Of a stretch of DNA of 64,000 nucleotides, positions 18,107 through 26,976 are shown piece by piece. Under the pieces are notes generated by a model. The model did not search any database and was not told the origin of the DNA. It saw only the letters and a list, made by a program, of their open reading frames with translations. Each line of letters opens with the position of its first letter. Position 1 is the first letter of the stretch. The stretch is taken from contig NZ_CP017477.1 of NCBI RefSeq assembly GCF_001761365.1, forward strand, positions 3,745,315 to 3,809,314. Direction: 5' to 3'. This DNA comes from Polaribacter vadi (GTDB lineage Bacteria > Bacteroidota > Bacteroidia > Flavobacteriales > Flavobacteriaceae). The translations under genes and the position numbers were made by a program.

Positions 18107-19234
18107 CTATTTGTATTTAATTAACGGAGTTTCAATATGCTGTAAAATGGTTAAATCAAAACCTTTCAAAGAATTTTTCATGTTTTGAAAAGCGATTTTT
18201 CCTTCGTAACTATAATTTAAGATAGCTTCAGCAATAATTTTTTTGGTATCAGTATTATTTGTTTCTTTAAAAATTTCCTGTAAAAAATTTAATGATTTTC
18301 CAGAATTAAATTTTCTAATAGTTTTTACAATCGCAACTTGGCATATTTCAGGTTCAGTATAATATCTATCAATTAATTCTTGTTCTGTCTCAGATATATT
18401 TAGTTCACCTAATGTTAAAATAGCTTCTGCTCTAACTAACTCATTATCGTCTTCTAATTTTTCAATTAAAATTTCGTTAATACCTCTTTGCTTAAAGAAC
18501 CCAACCATTTTAATCAAAAAAACTACTAAAGATTGGTTTTTAGAATAGTTAATCCATTTTCCTAACCCTTCTAAATTACCTCTTTCTTTTTGAAGTTCCA
18601 AATACTGCATCAATTCAATTTCATCCCATTTACTTAAATCTCGATCAAATTCATCGAAAAATCGGTAGGGATCATTGGTACTTAAGGCAAGATAAGAATT
18701 TCTTGCTTCACTTCGAATCATTTTATTCTTACTGTAGGCATATCTTAAAACTTTTGAATCAAATTTATTTAAATCTAAGACAAAAGCTTCTTGGAAAGCG
18801 TCAATTTTTTCACTGTTAGAGCGTGAATCGAATTTTCTTTCTAAATGTTCTACAATACCTAAAGCACTAATAATTAGTGGGTATTTTTCAGATTCTTTAT
18901 GTTCGTTTTTAAAATCGACTAAAATACCAACAGCAATATCTAAAGATTCTCTGTTAACTTCATCTACAATATCTTCAAATTTTGTGAAAATTTCCTGTTC
19001 AGAATAATTTTTATCAGTAAAAAGAATATCTACAAATAATTTAACGATTTCAGGCACACTATTTTCTAATGTTTTCTGTAATCTATTATGTCTTCTTCTA
19101 ATTGTATAAATCGTTATCATAAGAGCTAACGTTGCAACTACAAAAACCATTGTTAGTACAATGGTAATTTGTATAATTAGAGGAAACGTTTTTATCTTAT
19201 AGATAAAAGAAAGGAACCACTCAACGAAATTCAT
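18107..19234 (-). CDS. Membrane-anchored HEAT-repeat protein
   Basis: A 375-residue protein and the first gene of the operon. One membrane helix lies at about 18-45 (IQITIVLTMVFVVATLALMI), followed by a basic stretch IRRRHNR, so the body is probably cytoplasmic. Residues 60-375 are all helical with HEAT-like units, clearest at DDNELVRAEAILTLGELNIS and EICQVAIVKTIRKFNSG. HEAT arrays are protein-binding scaffolds. Adjacent to a GT2 synthase with zero spacing, it probably binds or regulates the synthase from the cytosolic side, a position held by PgaD or by regulatory subunits in known systems. The family is not one I can name. A TATATTTG promoter element lies about 69 bp upstream. Confidence 0.75.
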   Translation of the reverse strand: MNFVEWFLSFIYKIKTFPLIIQITIVLTMVFVVATLALMITIYTIRRRHNRLQKTLENSVPEIVKLFVDILFTDKNYSEQEIFTKFEDIVDEVNRESLDIAVGILVDFKNEHKESEKYPLIISALGIVEHLERKFDSRSNSEKIDAFQEAFVLDLNKFDSKVLRYAYSKNKMIRSEARNSYLALSTNDPYRFFDEFDRDLSKWDEIELMQYLELQKERGNLEGLGKWINYSKNQSLVVFLIKMVGFFKQRGINEILIEKLEDDNELVRAEAILTLGELNISETEQELIDRYYTEPEICQVAIVKTIRKFNSGKSLNFLQEIFKETNNTDTKKIIAEAILNYSYEGKIAFQNMKNSLKGFDLTILQHIETPLIKYK

Positions 19235-19302
19235 TTACTTTATGTTGTTTTAGTTTAATCGTTTAGTGGGGGATTATATGTGTTATAGATTTTAAAAGTA
19301 AT

Positions 19303-19310
19303 CAAATATA
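19303..19310 (-). promoter_or_regulatory. Putative -7 promoter element of the exopolysaccharide operon
   Basis: On the minus strand this reads TATATTTG, a perfect TAnnTTTG match, giving a leader of about 60 nt before the HEAT-repeat gene. No TTTG occurs at 19 bp upstream. Confidence 0.5.
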
Positions 19311-19347
19311 TAATTAATTAAATCATTATTCTTTCAATTACCTTTCT

Positions 19348-20736
19348 TTATAGATGAATCACTTCATCATAAGCATCAGCAACAGCTTCCATCACAGCTT
19401 CACTCATTGTAGGGTGAGGATGTATCGTTTTTAATACTTCATGACCAGTTGTTTCTAATTTACGACCTAGCACTGCTTCAGCAATCATATCTGTAACACC
19501 TGCACCAATCATATGGCATCCTAACCACTCACCATATTTTGCATCAAAAATTACTTTAACGAAACCATCTGGAGTTCCTGCTGCTTTGGCTTTACCAGAT
19601 GCAGAAAAAGGAAATTTACCAACTTTTAATTCGTAACCAGCTTCTTTTGCTTTTGCTTCAGTTAAACCAACAGAAGCTATTTCTGGAGTTGCATAGGTAC
19701 AACCAGGAACGTTTCCATAATCGATTGGTTCTGTATGTAAACCTGCTAATTTCTCTACACAAGTAATTCCTTCTGCAGAAGCAACGTGTGCTAAAGCTTG
19801 TCCAGGAACCACATCTCCAATAGCATAATAACCAGGTATATTTGTTTGATAATATTTATCAACTAAAATTTTATCTCTATCAACAATAATTCCAACATCT
19901 TCTAAGCCGATGTTTTCTATGTTCGATTTAATTCCAACAGCAGATAATAAAATATCAGCAGTTAAAGTTTCTTCTCCCTTTTTTGTTTTTACTGTGGCAA
20001 CAACACCTTCACCAGAAGTATCTACAGATAAAACCTCAGAACTTGTCATTACTTTAATCCCTGCTTTTTTAATTGAACGTTCAAATTGCTTTGAAATATC
20101 AATATCTTCTACAGGTACTACATTTGGCATGAATTCTACAATAGTAACTTCAGTACCCATTGCATTATAAAAATGCGCAAACTCTACACCAATTGCTCCA
20201 GAACCTACAACAATCATAGATTTTGGTTGCACAGGCAAAGTCATAGCTTTTCTATAACCAATTACTTTTTTGCCATCTTGTGGTAAATTTGGTAATTCTC
20301 TAGAACGAGCTCCAGTTGCAATAATTATATTGTCTGCAGAATATTCAGTTACAGTTCCATCTTCAGCAGTAACATCTACTTTTTTACCAGTTTTTATTTT
20401 TCCAAAACCGTTAATAATATCGATTTTATTTTTCTTCATTAAAAAAGCAACACCTTTGCTCATTCCATCTGCAACTCCTCGACTTCTTTTAATTACGGCA
20501 TCAAAATCTTTATCAATAGATTCAGCTTTTAAACCATATTGATCAACATGTTTTAAATAATCATAAACTTGAGCAGATTTTAACAACGCTTTTGTTGGGA
20601 TACAACCCCAGTTTAGGCAAATTCCTCCTAAAGATTCTTTTTCTACAATAGCAACTTTAAAGCCTAATTGAGAAGCTCTAATTCCAGTTACATATCCTCC
20701 AGGTCCAGATCCAATAATAATGATGTCGTATTTCAT
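19348..20736 (-). CDS. lpdA: Dihydrolipoyl dehydrogenase
   Basis: This is the E3 flavoenzyme that reoxidises dihydrolipoamide of the pyruvate, 2-oxoglutarate or branched-chain dehydrogenase complexes and the glycine cleavage system. The FAD site GSGPGGYVTGIRASQLG is at 9-25 and the redox disulfide GGICLNWGCIPTK uses Cys40 and Cys45. The second dinucleotide site is VVGSGAIGVEFA (about 176-187), and the C-terminal dimer motif HPHPTMSEA carries the catalytic His. The 462-residue length is normal. No E1 or E2 gene is adjacent, so the protein may serve several complexes. The 174-bp gap upstream holds a long inverted repeat at 20842-20885. Confidence 0.96.
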   Translation of the reverse strand: MKYDIIIIGSGPGGYVTGIRASQLGFKVAIVEKESLGGICLNWGCIPTKALLKSAQVYDYLKHVDQYGLKAESIDKDFDAVIKRSRGVADGMSKGVAFLMKKNKIDIINGFGKIKTGKKVDVTAEDGTVTEYSADNIIIATGARSRELPNLPQDGKKVIGYRKAMTLPVQPKSMIVVGSGAIGVEFAHFYNAMGTEVTIVEFMPNVVPVEDIDISKQFERSIKKAGIKVMTSSEVLSVDTSGEGVVATVKTKKGEETLTADILLSAVGIKSNIENIGLEDVGIIVDRDKILVDKYYQTNIPGYYAIGDVVPGQALAHVASAEGITCVEKLAGLHTEPIDYGNVPGCTYATPEIASVGLTEAKAKEAGYELKVGKFPFSASGKAKAAGTPDGFVKVIFDAKYGEWLGCHMIGAGVTDMIAEAVLGRKLETTGHEVLKTIHPHPTMSEAVMEAVADAYDEVIHL

Positions 20737-20841
20737 GTTGATTTTATTTGAAATTTTTAGAAATTAAAGTTAAAAGTAATAACATTTTTCAACTTTCTGT
20801 TTGATTTTTAATGTTCTTATTACAAATTTATTAATATTTAA

Positions 20842-20885
20842 TGATATGATAATCTATCAAGGATTTTTTCATCATAATCATATCA
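20842..20885. repeat. Inverted repeat between argS and lpdA
   Basis: Perfect 9-bp arms TGATATGAT and ATCATATCA are separated by 26 bases. It could be a weak argS terminator or an operator in front of lpdA. No T tract follows the hairpin, so no role is assigned. Confidence 0.4.
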
Positions 20886-20910
20886 AGTAATTTGCTAATG
20901 ATAGCTTTTT

Positions 20911-22686
20911 CTACATTCTTTCAGGAACTTGAATTCCTAACAAAGAAAATGCCGATTTTATGGTTTCAGCAACTTTACGTGCCAACTGTACTCTAAATAT
21001 TTTTTTATCTTGATTATCTTCTCCTAAAATGGATACATTTTGATAAAAAGAATTGAATTCTTTCACCAAATCGTAGGTGTAATTCGCAATAATTGCTGGC
21101 GAATAATTTGTGGCAGCTAATTGAATAGTTTCAGGAAATAACGCTAATTGCTTTAATAATTCCTTTTCTTTTTCGTGTAATTCTATAGATACAGGATTCG
21201 AATATTCAAAATCTGCTTTTCTGATGATCGATTGAATTCTAGCATACGTATACTGCATGAAAGGACCCGTATTTCCTTGAAAATCTACAGACGATTTTGG
21301 ATCGAACAAAATTCTCTTTTTAGGATCTACTTTTAATACAAAATATTTTAAAGCTCCTAAACCAATAGTTTTATAAAGCTCTTCTTTTTCTTCATCAGAA
21401 TACCCATCTAATTTGCCTAATTCTTCAGAAATTTCTTTGGCTGTGTCAGACATTTCTGTCATTAAATCATCAGCGTCAACTACAGTTCCTTCTCTCGATT
21501 TCATTTTACCAGAAGGTAAATCTACCATTCCATAACTTAAATGATGCAACTGTTTAGCCCAATCAAAACCTAGTTTTTTCAAAATTAAAAATAAGACTTG
21601 AAAATGATAATCTTGCTCATTACCAACAGTGTAAACCATTCCTCCAACATCTGGAAAATCTTTTACACGCTGAATGGCAGTTCCAATATCTTGGGTCATG
21701 TACACAGCTGTTCCATCTGAACGTAAAACGATTTTTTCGTCTAAACCATCATCTGTTAAATCGCACCAAACAGAACCATCTTCTTTTTTATAAAAAACAC
21801 CTTTTTCTAGTCCTTGTGCAACTACATCTTTTCCTAATAAATACGTGTTACTTTCAAAATATAAAGTATCGAAATTAACACCCATGTTTTTATAAGTAAC
21901 ATCAAAACCAGCATATACCCAAGAATTCATTTCTTTCCAAAGAGATACAACTGCTTCATCTCCAGCTTCCCATTTTAAAAGCATTTCTTGTGCTTCTAAA
22001 ATTATTGGCGCTTGTTTTTTTGCTTCTTCTTCGGTTTTTCCTTCGGATATTAATTGCGCAATTTCCTTTTTATATTCTTGGTCGAATTTTACATAATAAT
22101 TTCCAACCAATTTATCACCCTTTAAACCAGTTGAATCTGGAGTTTCTCCTTCTCCAAATTTTTGCCAAGCCAACATCGATTTACAAATATGAATTCCTCT
22201 GTCGTTTATAATTTGAGTTTTATAAACTTTTTTTCCTGATGCTTTGATAATTTCTGCAACAGAATAGCCCAAAAGATTATTTCTTACGTGTCCTAAATGA
22301 AGTGGTTTATTGGTGTTTGGTGATGAATATTCAACCATCATTGCTTTTTCATCCGCCTTTGGCGAAACAAAACCAAAACTAGAATCGTTGTAAATTGAGT
22401 TAAAAAAGTTGAGATAAAAGGCATCATCAACAACTAAATTTAAAAAACCTTTTACAACATTGTAACTGGTAATTTCCTCAATATTTTCGACTAAATATTT
22501 CCCTAAATCTTCACCAATAGCAACAGGATTGCCTTTTTTGTAACGTAATAAAGGGAAAACAACTACTGTAATATCACCTTCAAATTCTTTTCTTGTTGGT
22601 TGAAAATCTACAGCTGGAATTTCTATATTGTATAAAGCTAAAAAACCTTCTTTTACTTTGGTTTCTATAGTGTTTTGAATGTTCAT
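20911..22686 (-). CDS. argS: Arginyl-tRNA synthetase
   Basis: A class I synthetase that charges tRNA-Arg. The N-terminal Add1/ArgS-N domain covers about 1-100. The catalytic HIGH motif appears as HLGH (residues 130-133, in NKPLHLGHVRNNLLG), and the KMSKS loop is represented by KMKSREGTVV. The C-terminal helical anticodon-binding (DALR) domain ends with SLLGIQVPERM. The 591-residue length is normal for flavobacteria. The start at 22686 is an ATG. The upstream 393 bp is AT-rich and separates it from a divergent gene. Confidence 0.97.
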   Translation of the reverse strand: MNIQNTIETKVKEGFLALYNIEIPAVDFQPTRKEFEGDITVVVFPLLRYKKGNPVAIGEDLGKYLVENIEEITSYNVVKGFLNLVVDDAFYLNFFNSIYNDSSFGFVSPKADEKAMMVEYSSPNTNKPLHLGHVRNNLLGYSVAEIIKASGKKVYKTQIINDRGIHICKSMLAWQKFGEGETPDSTGLKGDKLVGNYYVKFDQEYKKEIAQLISEGKTEEEAKKQAPIILEAQEMLLKWEAGDEAVVSLWKEMNSWVYAGFDVTYKNMGVNFDTLYFESNTYLLGKDVVAQGLEKGVFYKKEDGSVWCDLTDDGLDEKIVLRSDGTAVYMTQDIGTAIQRVKDFPDVGGMVYTVGNEQDYHFQVLFLILKKLGFDWAKQLHHLSYGMVDLPSGKMKSREGTVVDADDLMTEMSDTAKEISEELGKLDGYSDEEKEELYKTIGLGALKYFVLKVDPKKRILFDPKSSVDFQGNTGPFMQYTYARIQSIIRKADFEYSNPVSIELHEKEKELLKQLALFPETIQLAATNYSPAIIANYTYDLVKEFNSFYQNVSILGEDNQDKKIFRVQLARKVAETIKSAFSLLGIQVPERM

Positions 22687-23067
22687 TTGATTGCAAAAAA
22701 TTGAAATGCGAATTTACATAAAATATTTGTTTTAGAAGATGATTTAGAAGTCAATTATACAACTGAATTTAAACTAGTTTACATTTCGATTAGTAAAATT
22801 AAACTAGCTTTAATAAGGATTAATTTTATCAATAATAATCGAAAATAAAATATTTGATAATGGGTTTTACATACTGTAAAATAAGATGATTATCAATTTT
22901 ATATAAATGGTTTTCAGTTGATGTTTTATTTCAATTAAAGAAATTTAACCTCCAAATTGGAAATTTAATAACGTTTACTACTTAAAATTGTATCTATTTC
23001 ATGGTTTTATCAGTTTTAATGATAATAAACCAGCAACGATAAAATACTGTTTCCGAGTATTAAATTG
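22687..23067. other. AT-rich divergent intergenic region
   Basis: This gap lies between argS (leftward) and the YkgJ-type gene (rightward). I see no ORF longer than about ten codons, no RNA gene, and no strong hairpin. TAAATTCG on the minus strand near 22709 is a one-mismatch -7 candidate for argS. Confidence 0.5.
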
Positions 23068-23075
23068 TACTTTTG
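23068..23075 (+). promoter_or_regulatory. Putative -7 promoter element immediately before the YkgJ-type gene
   Basis: TACTTTTG matches TAnnTTTG and ends only 4 bp before the ATG at 23080. Transcription should therefore begin at or inside the start codon, implying a leaderless or nearly leaderless mRNA. Confidence 0.6.
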
Positions 23076-23079
23076 CACA

Positions 23080-23604
23080 ATGGAAAAACGTTTAGAGCAA
23101 TTACCAAAATTAGCAGAAGAAAGCCTGAAAGAAAATAGAAAATATTTTGCTAATTTAAAGAAAAGAACTCCCAAAAATTTGGATTATGTGATGCAAGAGT
23201 TGCATGATGCTGAATTTGCAAAAACAGATTGTTTAGACTGTGGAAATTGCTGTAAAACTACAAGCCCAATTTTTACTGATAAAGATACTGAGCGTATTTC
23301 GAAACATTTTAAAATGAAAGTTATCGATTTTACAAACACTTATTTGCAAAGAGATGAAGATAATTTTATGGTTTTAAAATCGTCTCCTTGTTCTTTTTTA
23401 GATGAATCTGATAATACCTGTTCTATTTACGATGTTCGTCCAAAAGCGTGTGCAGAATATCCACATACAAATCGTAGAAAATTTATCGGAATTACAGATT
23501 TAACAATTGAAAACACATTTATTTGTCCTGCAACCCATAGAATTGTAGAAAATCTTAAAAAAGTATTGCCTTTAGTATCTAAAGTAAAAAAGAGAAGAAG
23601 TTAA
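23080..23604 (+). CDS. YkgJ family cysteine cluster protein
   Basis: A 174-residue cytoplasmic protein of the YkgJ/UPF0153 (CxxCxxCC) family, probably metal binding. The ligands are in CLDCGNCCKT (about 48-57), SSPCSFLD, NTCSIYDVRPKACAEYP and FICPATH. This order of cysteines, with RPxxCxxYP, is the family signature. No biochemical role is established. The ATG at 23080 is chosen over an in-frame TTG at 23065 because the latter lies inside a promoter element. recN follows on the same strand 87 bp later. Confidence 0.85.
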   Translation: MEKRLEQLPKLAEESLKENRKYFANLKKRTPKNLDYVMQELHDAEFAKTDCLDCGNCCKTTSPIFTDKDTERISKHFKMKVIDFTNTYLQRDEDNFMVLKSSPCSFLDESDNTCSIYDVRPKACAEYPHTNRRKFIGITDLTIENTFICPATHRIVENLKKVLPLVSKVKKRRS

Positions 23605-23691
23605 GTGTAAAACGAATCCTTTTTTCTGTAGTTTTTATTGCATCATAATTCATTAATTTTCATTAATTTTAGGGTCTAAAAAACAGCGAAC

Positions 23692-25344
23692 TTGCTTACA
23701 CAATTATCCATAAATAACTACGCTTTAATCAATCAATTAACCATTGATTTTTCTTCTGGTTTATCCATCATTACTGGTGAAACTGGTGCAGGAAAATCTA
23801 TTTTATTAGGTGCTTTAGGATTGGTTTTAGGGAATAGAGCAGATTTATCTTCTTTAAAAGACACCTCTAAAAAATGTGTTGTAGAAGCTAAAGTGGCAAT
23901 TGCTACTTATAATTTAAAAGATTTTTTTGAAGAAGTTGATTTAGATTATGAAGAATTAACAATCATTAGAAGAGAAATTTTACCCTCTGGAAAATCGCGT
24001 GCTTTTGTAAACGATACTCCTGTAAAATTATCGGTTTTAAATGAATTGAGAGAAAAATTAATTGATGTACATTCTCAGCATCAAACCATGGAATTGTCTG
24101 ACAATAGTTTTCAATTTTCGATTGTAGATGCCTTAGCAAAAAATCAAGATAAAATAGATTCTTATAAAAGAGGATTTGTAAAATTGAATCAGCTTAAAAA
24201 AGAATTACAAGGTTTAGAGACGATTCAAAAAGAAGAAAATCAGCAATATGACTACAATTTGCATCTTTTTAATGAATTAGAAGAAGCAAAAATTAAAGTT
24301 GATGAGCAAGAAGAATTAGAAGACAAATTAGAAAAGCTCAATAATATTGAGGATATAAAATTAAATTTATCTGAAGCGTTAGAAATTTCTGCTAACGATG
24401 AAATTGGACTTCAAAACTTATTAAATTCTTTAGAAAATCGTTTGTCTAAAATCGCTTCTTTTTCTAAAGAATATCAAGAATTATCATCAAGAATTACATC
24501 CGTTAAAATAGAGGTTGATGACATTGTTTCAGAATTAGAAGACGCGAATGAAAATGTGGAATTCAATCCTAATGAAATAGAAGAAATTAATGATAGATTG
24601 CAGTTGCTTTATAATTTGCAAAAAAAACATTATGCTTCTAATAATGAAGGTTTACTAAAAGTTTTCGAAGAATTATCAGAAAAAGTAAGTCAGGTTGAAA
24701 ACGCAGAAGAAACCATCAACAATAAGAAAAAAGAGATTGATGATGTTGCTGAAAAATTAGACAAAGTTGCAACGTTAATTACAAAAAGTAGAGCTGATGC
24801 AATACCTAGTCTTAAAAAAGAATTAGAGTTTTTATTGGCAGATTTAGGAATGGAAAATGCTCGTTTTTCAATCAAAATAAAACCAACTAAAAACTATTTT
24901 GCAAACGGAAAAGACGAATTAGAGTTTTTATTTTCTGCAAACAAAGGTGGTAATTTTGGCGAATTGAAAAAAGTAGCTTCTGGTGGAGAATTGTCTAGAA
25001 TAATGCTTTCAGTAAAAACGGTTTTATCTGCAAATACACAATTACCAACCATCATTTTCGATGAAATTGATACTGGAGTTTCTGGAGAAGTTTCCAATAA
25101 AATTGCTGCAATTATGCAACAAATGAGTAAAAATATGCAAGTAATTGCCATTACTCATTTACCACAAATAGCATCGAAAGGAAAAAACCACTACAAGGTG
25201 TATAAAGAGGAAATAAAAGGAGTTACTACAACCAATTTAAAGCAATTGTCTACTGAAGAAAGAATCAAAGAAATTGCAGAAATGTTAAGTGGTAAAGATA
25301 TTTCAGATTCTGCTTTAACACATGCTAAAGAGCTTTTGAATTAA
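23692..25344 (+). CDS. recN: DNA repair protein RecN
   Basis: An SMC-like ATPase acting in double-strand break repair. Walker A is GETGAGKS (about 30-37), a long coiled coil occupies about 160-390, the ABC signature is ASGGELSR and Walker B is PTIIFDEIDTGVSGE. The 550-residue length is typical. The start is a TTG at 23692: it gives the expected N-terminus MLTQLSINNYALI, and no ATG occurs in frame near it. fabI follows 63 bp downstream on the same strand. Confidence 0.96.
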   Translation: MLTQLSINNYALINQLTIDFSSGLSIITGETGAGKSILLGALGLVLGNRADLSSLKDTSKKCVVEAKVAIATYNLKDFFEEVDLDYEELTIIRREILPSGKSRAFVNDTPVKLSVLNELREKLIDVHSQHQTMELSDNSFQFSIVDALAKNQDKIDSYKRGFVKLNQLKKELQGLETIQKEENQQYDYNLHLFNELEEAKIKVDEQEELEDKLEKLNNIEDIKLNLSEALEISANDEIGLQNLLNSLENRLSKIASFSKEYQELSSRITSVKIEVDDIVSELEDANENVEFNPNEIEEINDRLQLLYNLQKKHYASNNEGLLKVFEELSEKVSQVENAEETINNKKKEIDDVAEKLDKVATLITKSRADAIPSLKKELEFLLADLGMENARFSIKIKPTKNYFANGKDELEFLFSANKGGNFGELKKVASGGELSRIMLSVKTVLSANTQLPTIIFDEIDTGVSGEVSNKIAAIMQQMSKNMQVIAITHLPQIASKGKNHYKVYKEEIKGVTTTNLKQLSTEERIKEIAEMLSGKDISDSALTHAKELLN

Positions 25345-25407
25345 TAAGAGAAAAGAGAAAAGTGAAAACACAACAGGAAAACTAAAAACCAACACCTAAC
25401 AACTAAT

Positions 25408-26214
25408 ATGTACAACTTACTAAAAGGAAAAAGAGGAATTATTTTTGGAGCATTAAACTCACAATCAATTGCTTGGAAAGTTGCTGAAAGAGCGCATGAA
25501 GAAGGAGCAGAATTTGTGTTAACAAATGCACCAATTGCCTTGAGAATGGGCGAATTAAACGAATTAGCACAAAAAACAGGTTCGCAAGTTATTGCTGCAG
25601 ATGCTACTTCTATTCAAGATTTAGAAAACTTGGTTGAAAAATCTATGGAAATTTTAGGAGGTAAAATCGATTTCGTTTTGCATTCTATTGGTATGTCTGT
25701 AAATGTAAGAAAAGGCAAACATTATACAGATCCTAATTACGATTTCACCACAAAAGGCTGGGATATTTCTGCAGTTTCGTTTCATAAAACTATGAATGTT
25801 TTATACAATAAAGAAGCCATGTCAGAATGGGGTTCTATAGTTGCTTTAACTTATATGGCTGCACAAAGAGTGTTTCCAGATTATAATGATATGGCCGATA
25901 ATAAAGCGTATTTAGAAAGTATTGCACGTAGTTTTGGTTACTTTTTTGGAAGAGATTATAAAGTTCGTGTCAACACAATTTCACAATCGCCAACACCAAC
26001 AACAGCAGGAAGTGGTGTAAAAGGTTTTGACGGTTTTATAGAGTATGCAGAAAAAATGAGTCCTTTAGGAAACGCAACAGCTTTAGAGTGTGCAGATTAT
26101 ACAATAACTATGTTTTCAGATTTAACCAAAAAAGTTACGTTGCAAAACTTATTTCATGATGGAGGATTTTCAAATATGGGAGTTAGTGATCCTGTAATGG
26201 ATAAATTTGAGTAA
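25408..26214 (+). CDS. fabI: Enoyl-[acyl-carrier-protein] reductase FabI
   Basis: FabI catalyses the last reduction of each fatty-acid elongation cycle, using NADH or NADPH, in the cytoplasm. It is an atypical short-chain reductase: the cofactor site is GKRGIIFGALNSQSIAW (about 7-23), SIGM is near residue 95, and the YxMAAQRVFPDYNDMADNKA region (about 150-170) contains the catalytic Tyr and Lys. The 268-residue length is normal. The ATG at 25408 is the only sensible start. An R1 repeat begins 4 bp after the stop codon. Confidence 0.96.
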   Translation: MYNLLKGKRGIIFGALNSQSIAWKVAERAHEEGAEFVLTNAPIALRMGELNELAQKTGSQVIAADATSIQDLENLVEKSMEILGGKIDFVLHSIGMSVNVRKGKHYTDPNYDFTTKGWDISAVSFHKTMNVLYNKEAMSEWGSIVALTYMAAQRVFPDYNDMADNKAYLESIARSFGYFFGRDYKVRVNTISQSPTPTTAGSGVKGFDGFIEYAEKMSPLGNATALECADYTITMFSDLTKKVTLQNLFHDGGFSNMGVSDPVMDKFE

Positions 26215-26218
26215 TATT

Positions 26219-26301
26219 TTTTGGAGCTATTTCCAGCTTTTCACTATATCTTTTTGCTGAAAAAGCAAAAAGGATGTCGTTTCAATCTGGGCTAAACTTG
26301 T
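26219..26301. repeat. Dispersed intergenic repeat, family R1, copy 1
   Basis: It starts GGAGCTATTTCCAGCTTTTC, contains a perfect 9-bp hairpin (CTTTTTGCT at 26250-26258 with AGCAAAAAG at 26264-26272), and ends TTCAATCTGGGCTAAACT. A second copy with the same borders but a different hairpin lies at 37814-37910, also directly after a stop codon. Confidence 0.85.
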
Positions 26302-26356
26302 TTGTTGGCTTTTAGGTAATAAACAAGATATTTATTAAATTTAAATAATTACAAAA

Positions 26357-26389
26357 AGACCTGACAGGTTTTTAAAACCTGTCAGGTCT
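26357..26389. repeat. 33-bp palindromic dispersed repeat, family R2, copy 2
   Basis: It has the same arms as the copy at 2841-2873; only the AT centre differs by one transposed base. It sits 15 bp before the ATG at 26404, in the leader of the paralog pair. Confidence 0.9.
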
Positions 26390-26403
26390 GATGAAAAAGA
26401 ATA

Positions 26404-26856
26404 ATGAAAATATTTAAAAAAGTAGATAAAATTTTAGCATCTTTTGGAAACGTAAGAGCAATGAAAAGAACTCATGTTGATACTTTTACTGAAGAAAAAA
26501 TCAGTAATATTAAAAGTGAGAAATATGGTGTTTCAGAATATGGAATTTTATATATTGATTTTCAGGAATTAGCAGAATATTTTTTTTTAGAAACTACTAT
26601 TTTGAGCAATACAGATTTTAAAACAAATAAAGGTGCTACTTTAACCTTTAAATCTGAAACTACAGAATTAAATTTAAACTCAGATGATTATATGATTGAA
26701 TCGGATTTTTCAAACGTATCAAACAGATATATCACAAAAATCAGTTATCCTGTTTTGAAAGAAGAATTGATGAAAGTTCAAAATAAAGATTTCTTGTCTG
26801 TGGAATTTAAGGTTAAAAAACACACTATAAATTTCCAAGTAAATATTAAAAATTAA
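26404..26856 (+). CDS. Uncharacterised protein, first of a tandem paralog pair
   Basis: A 150-residue soluble protein without signal peptide or membrane segment. I do not recognise the family. It aligns with the next gene along its whole length: MKIFKKVDKI matches MGFFKKIDKVF, a short basic/acidic segment follows, then FLLET or FLILET, and later ESDFSNV followed by ITKISY or VTKIDY. Secondary structure looks beta-rich. No catalytic motif is visible. It lies between fabI and a GT2 gene, preceded by R1 and R2 repeats. A degenerate R2-like sequence (26861-26888) and a hairpin separate the paralogs. Confidence 0.75.
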   Translation: MKIFKKVDKILASFGNVRAMKRTHVDTFTEEKISNIKSEKYGVSEYGILYIDFQELAEYFFLETTILSNTDFKTNKGATLTFKSETTELNLNSDDYMIESDFSNVSNRYITKISYPVLKEELMKVQNKDFLSVEFKVKKHTINFQVNIKN

Positions 26857-26905
26857 AAGTAGACAGGATGTTTAATCCTATTAGGTCTAAAATAATATAA
26901 TTATA

Positions 26906-26936
26906 AAATGCAAATCTATTTAGGTTTGCATTTTTT
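26906..26936 (+). terminator. Terminator-like hairpin between the paralogs
   Basis: Arms AAAATGCAAA and TTTGCATTTT around a 10-base loop are followed by further T residues. It ends the transcript of the first paralog. The ATG in its 5' arm is not a credible start for the second. Confidence 0.7.
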
Positions 26937-26976
26937 GTTTAAGCTTGTTTTTGTAGTTTCGTGTAAATTAATTTAT

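Noticed and set aside
26908..26976. A 23-residue N-terminal extension of the second paralog starting at 26908
   Set aside because: It would be encoded by a terminator hairpin and has no counterpart in the first paralog; the ATG at 26977 aligns with the paralog start.
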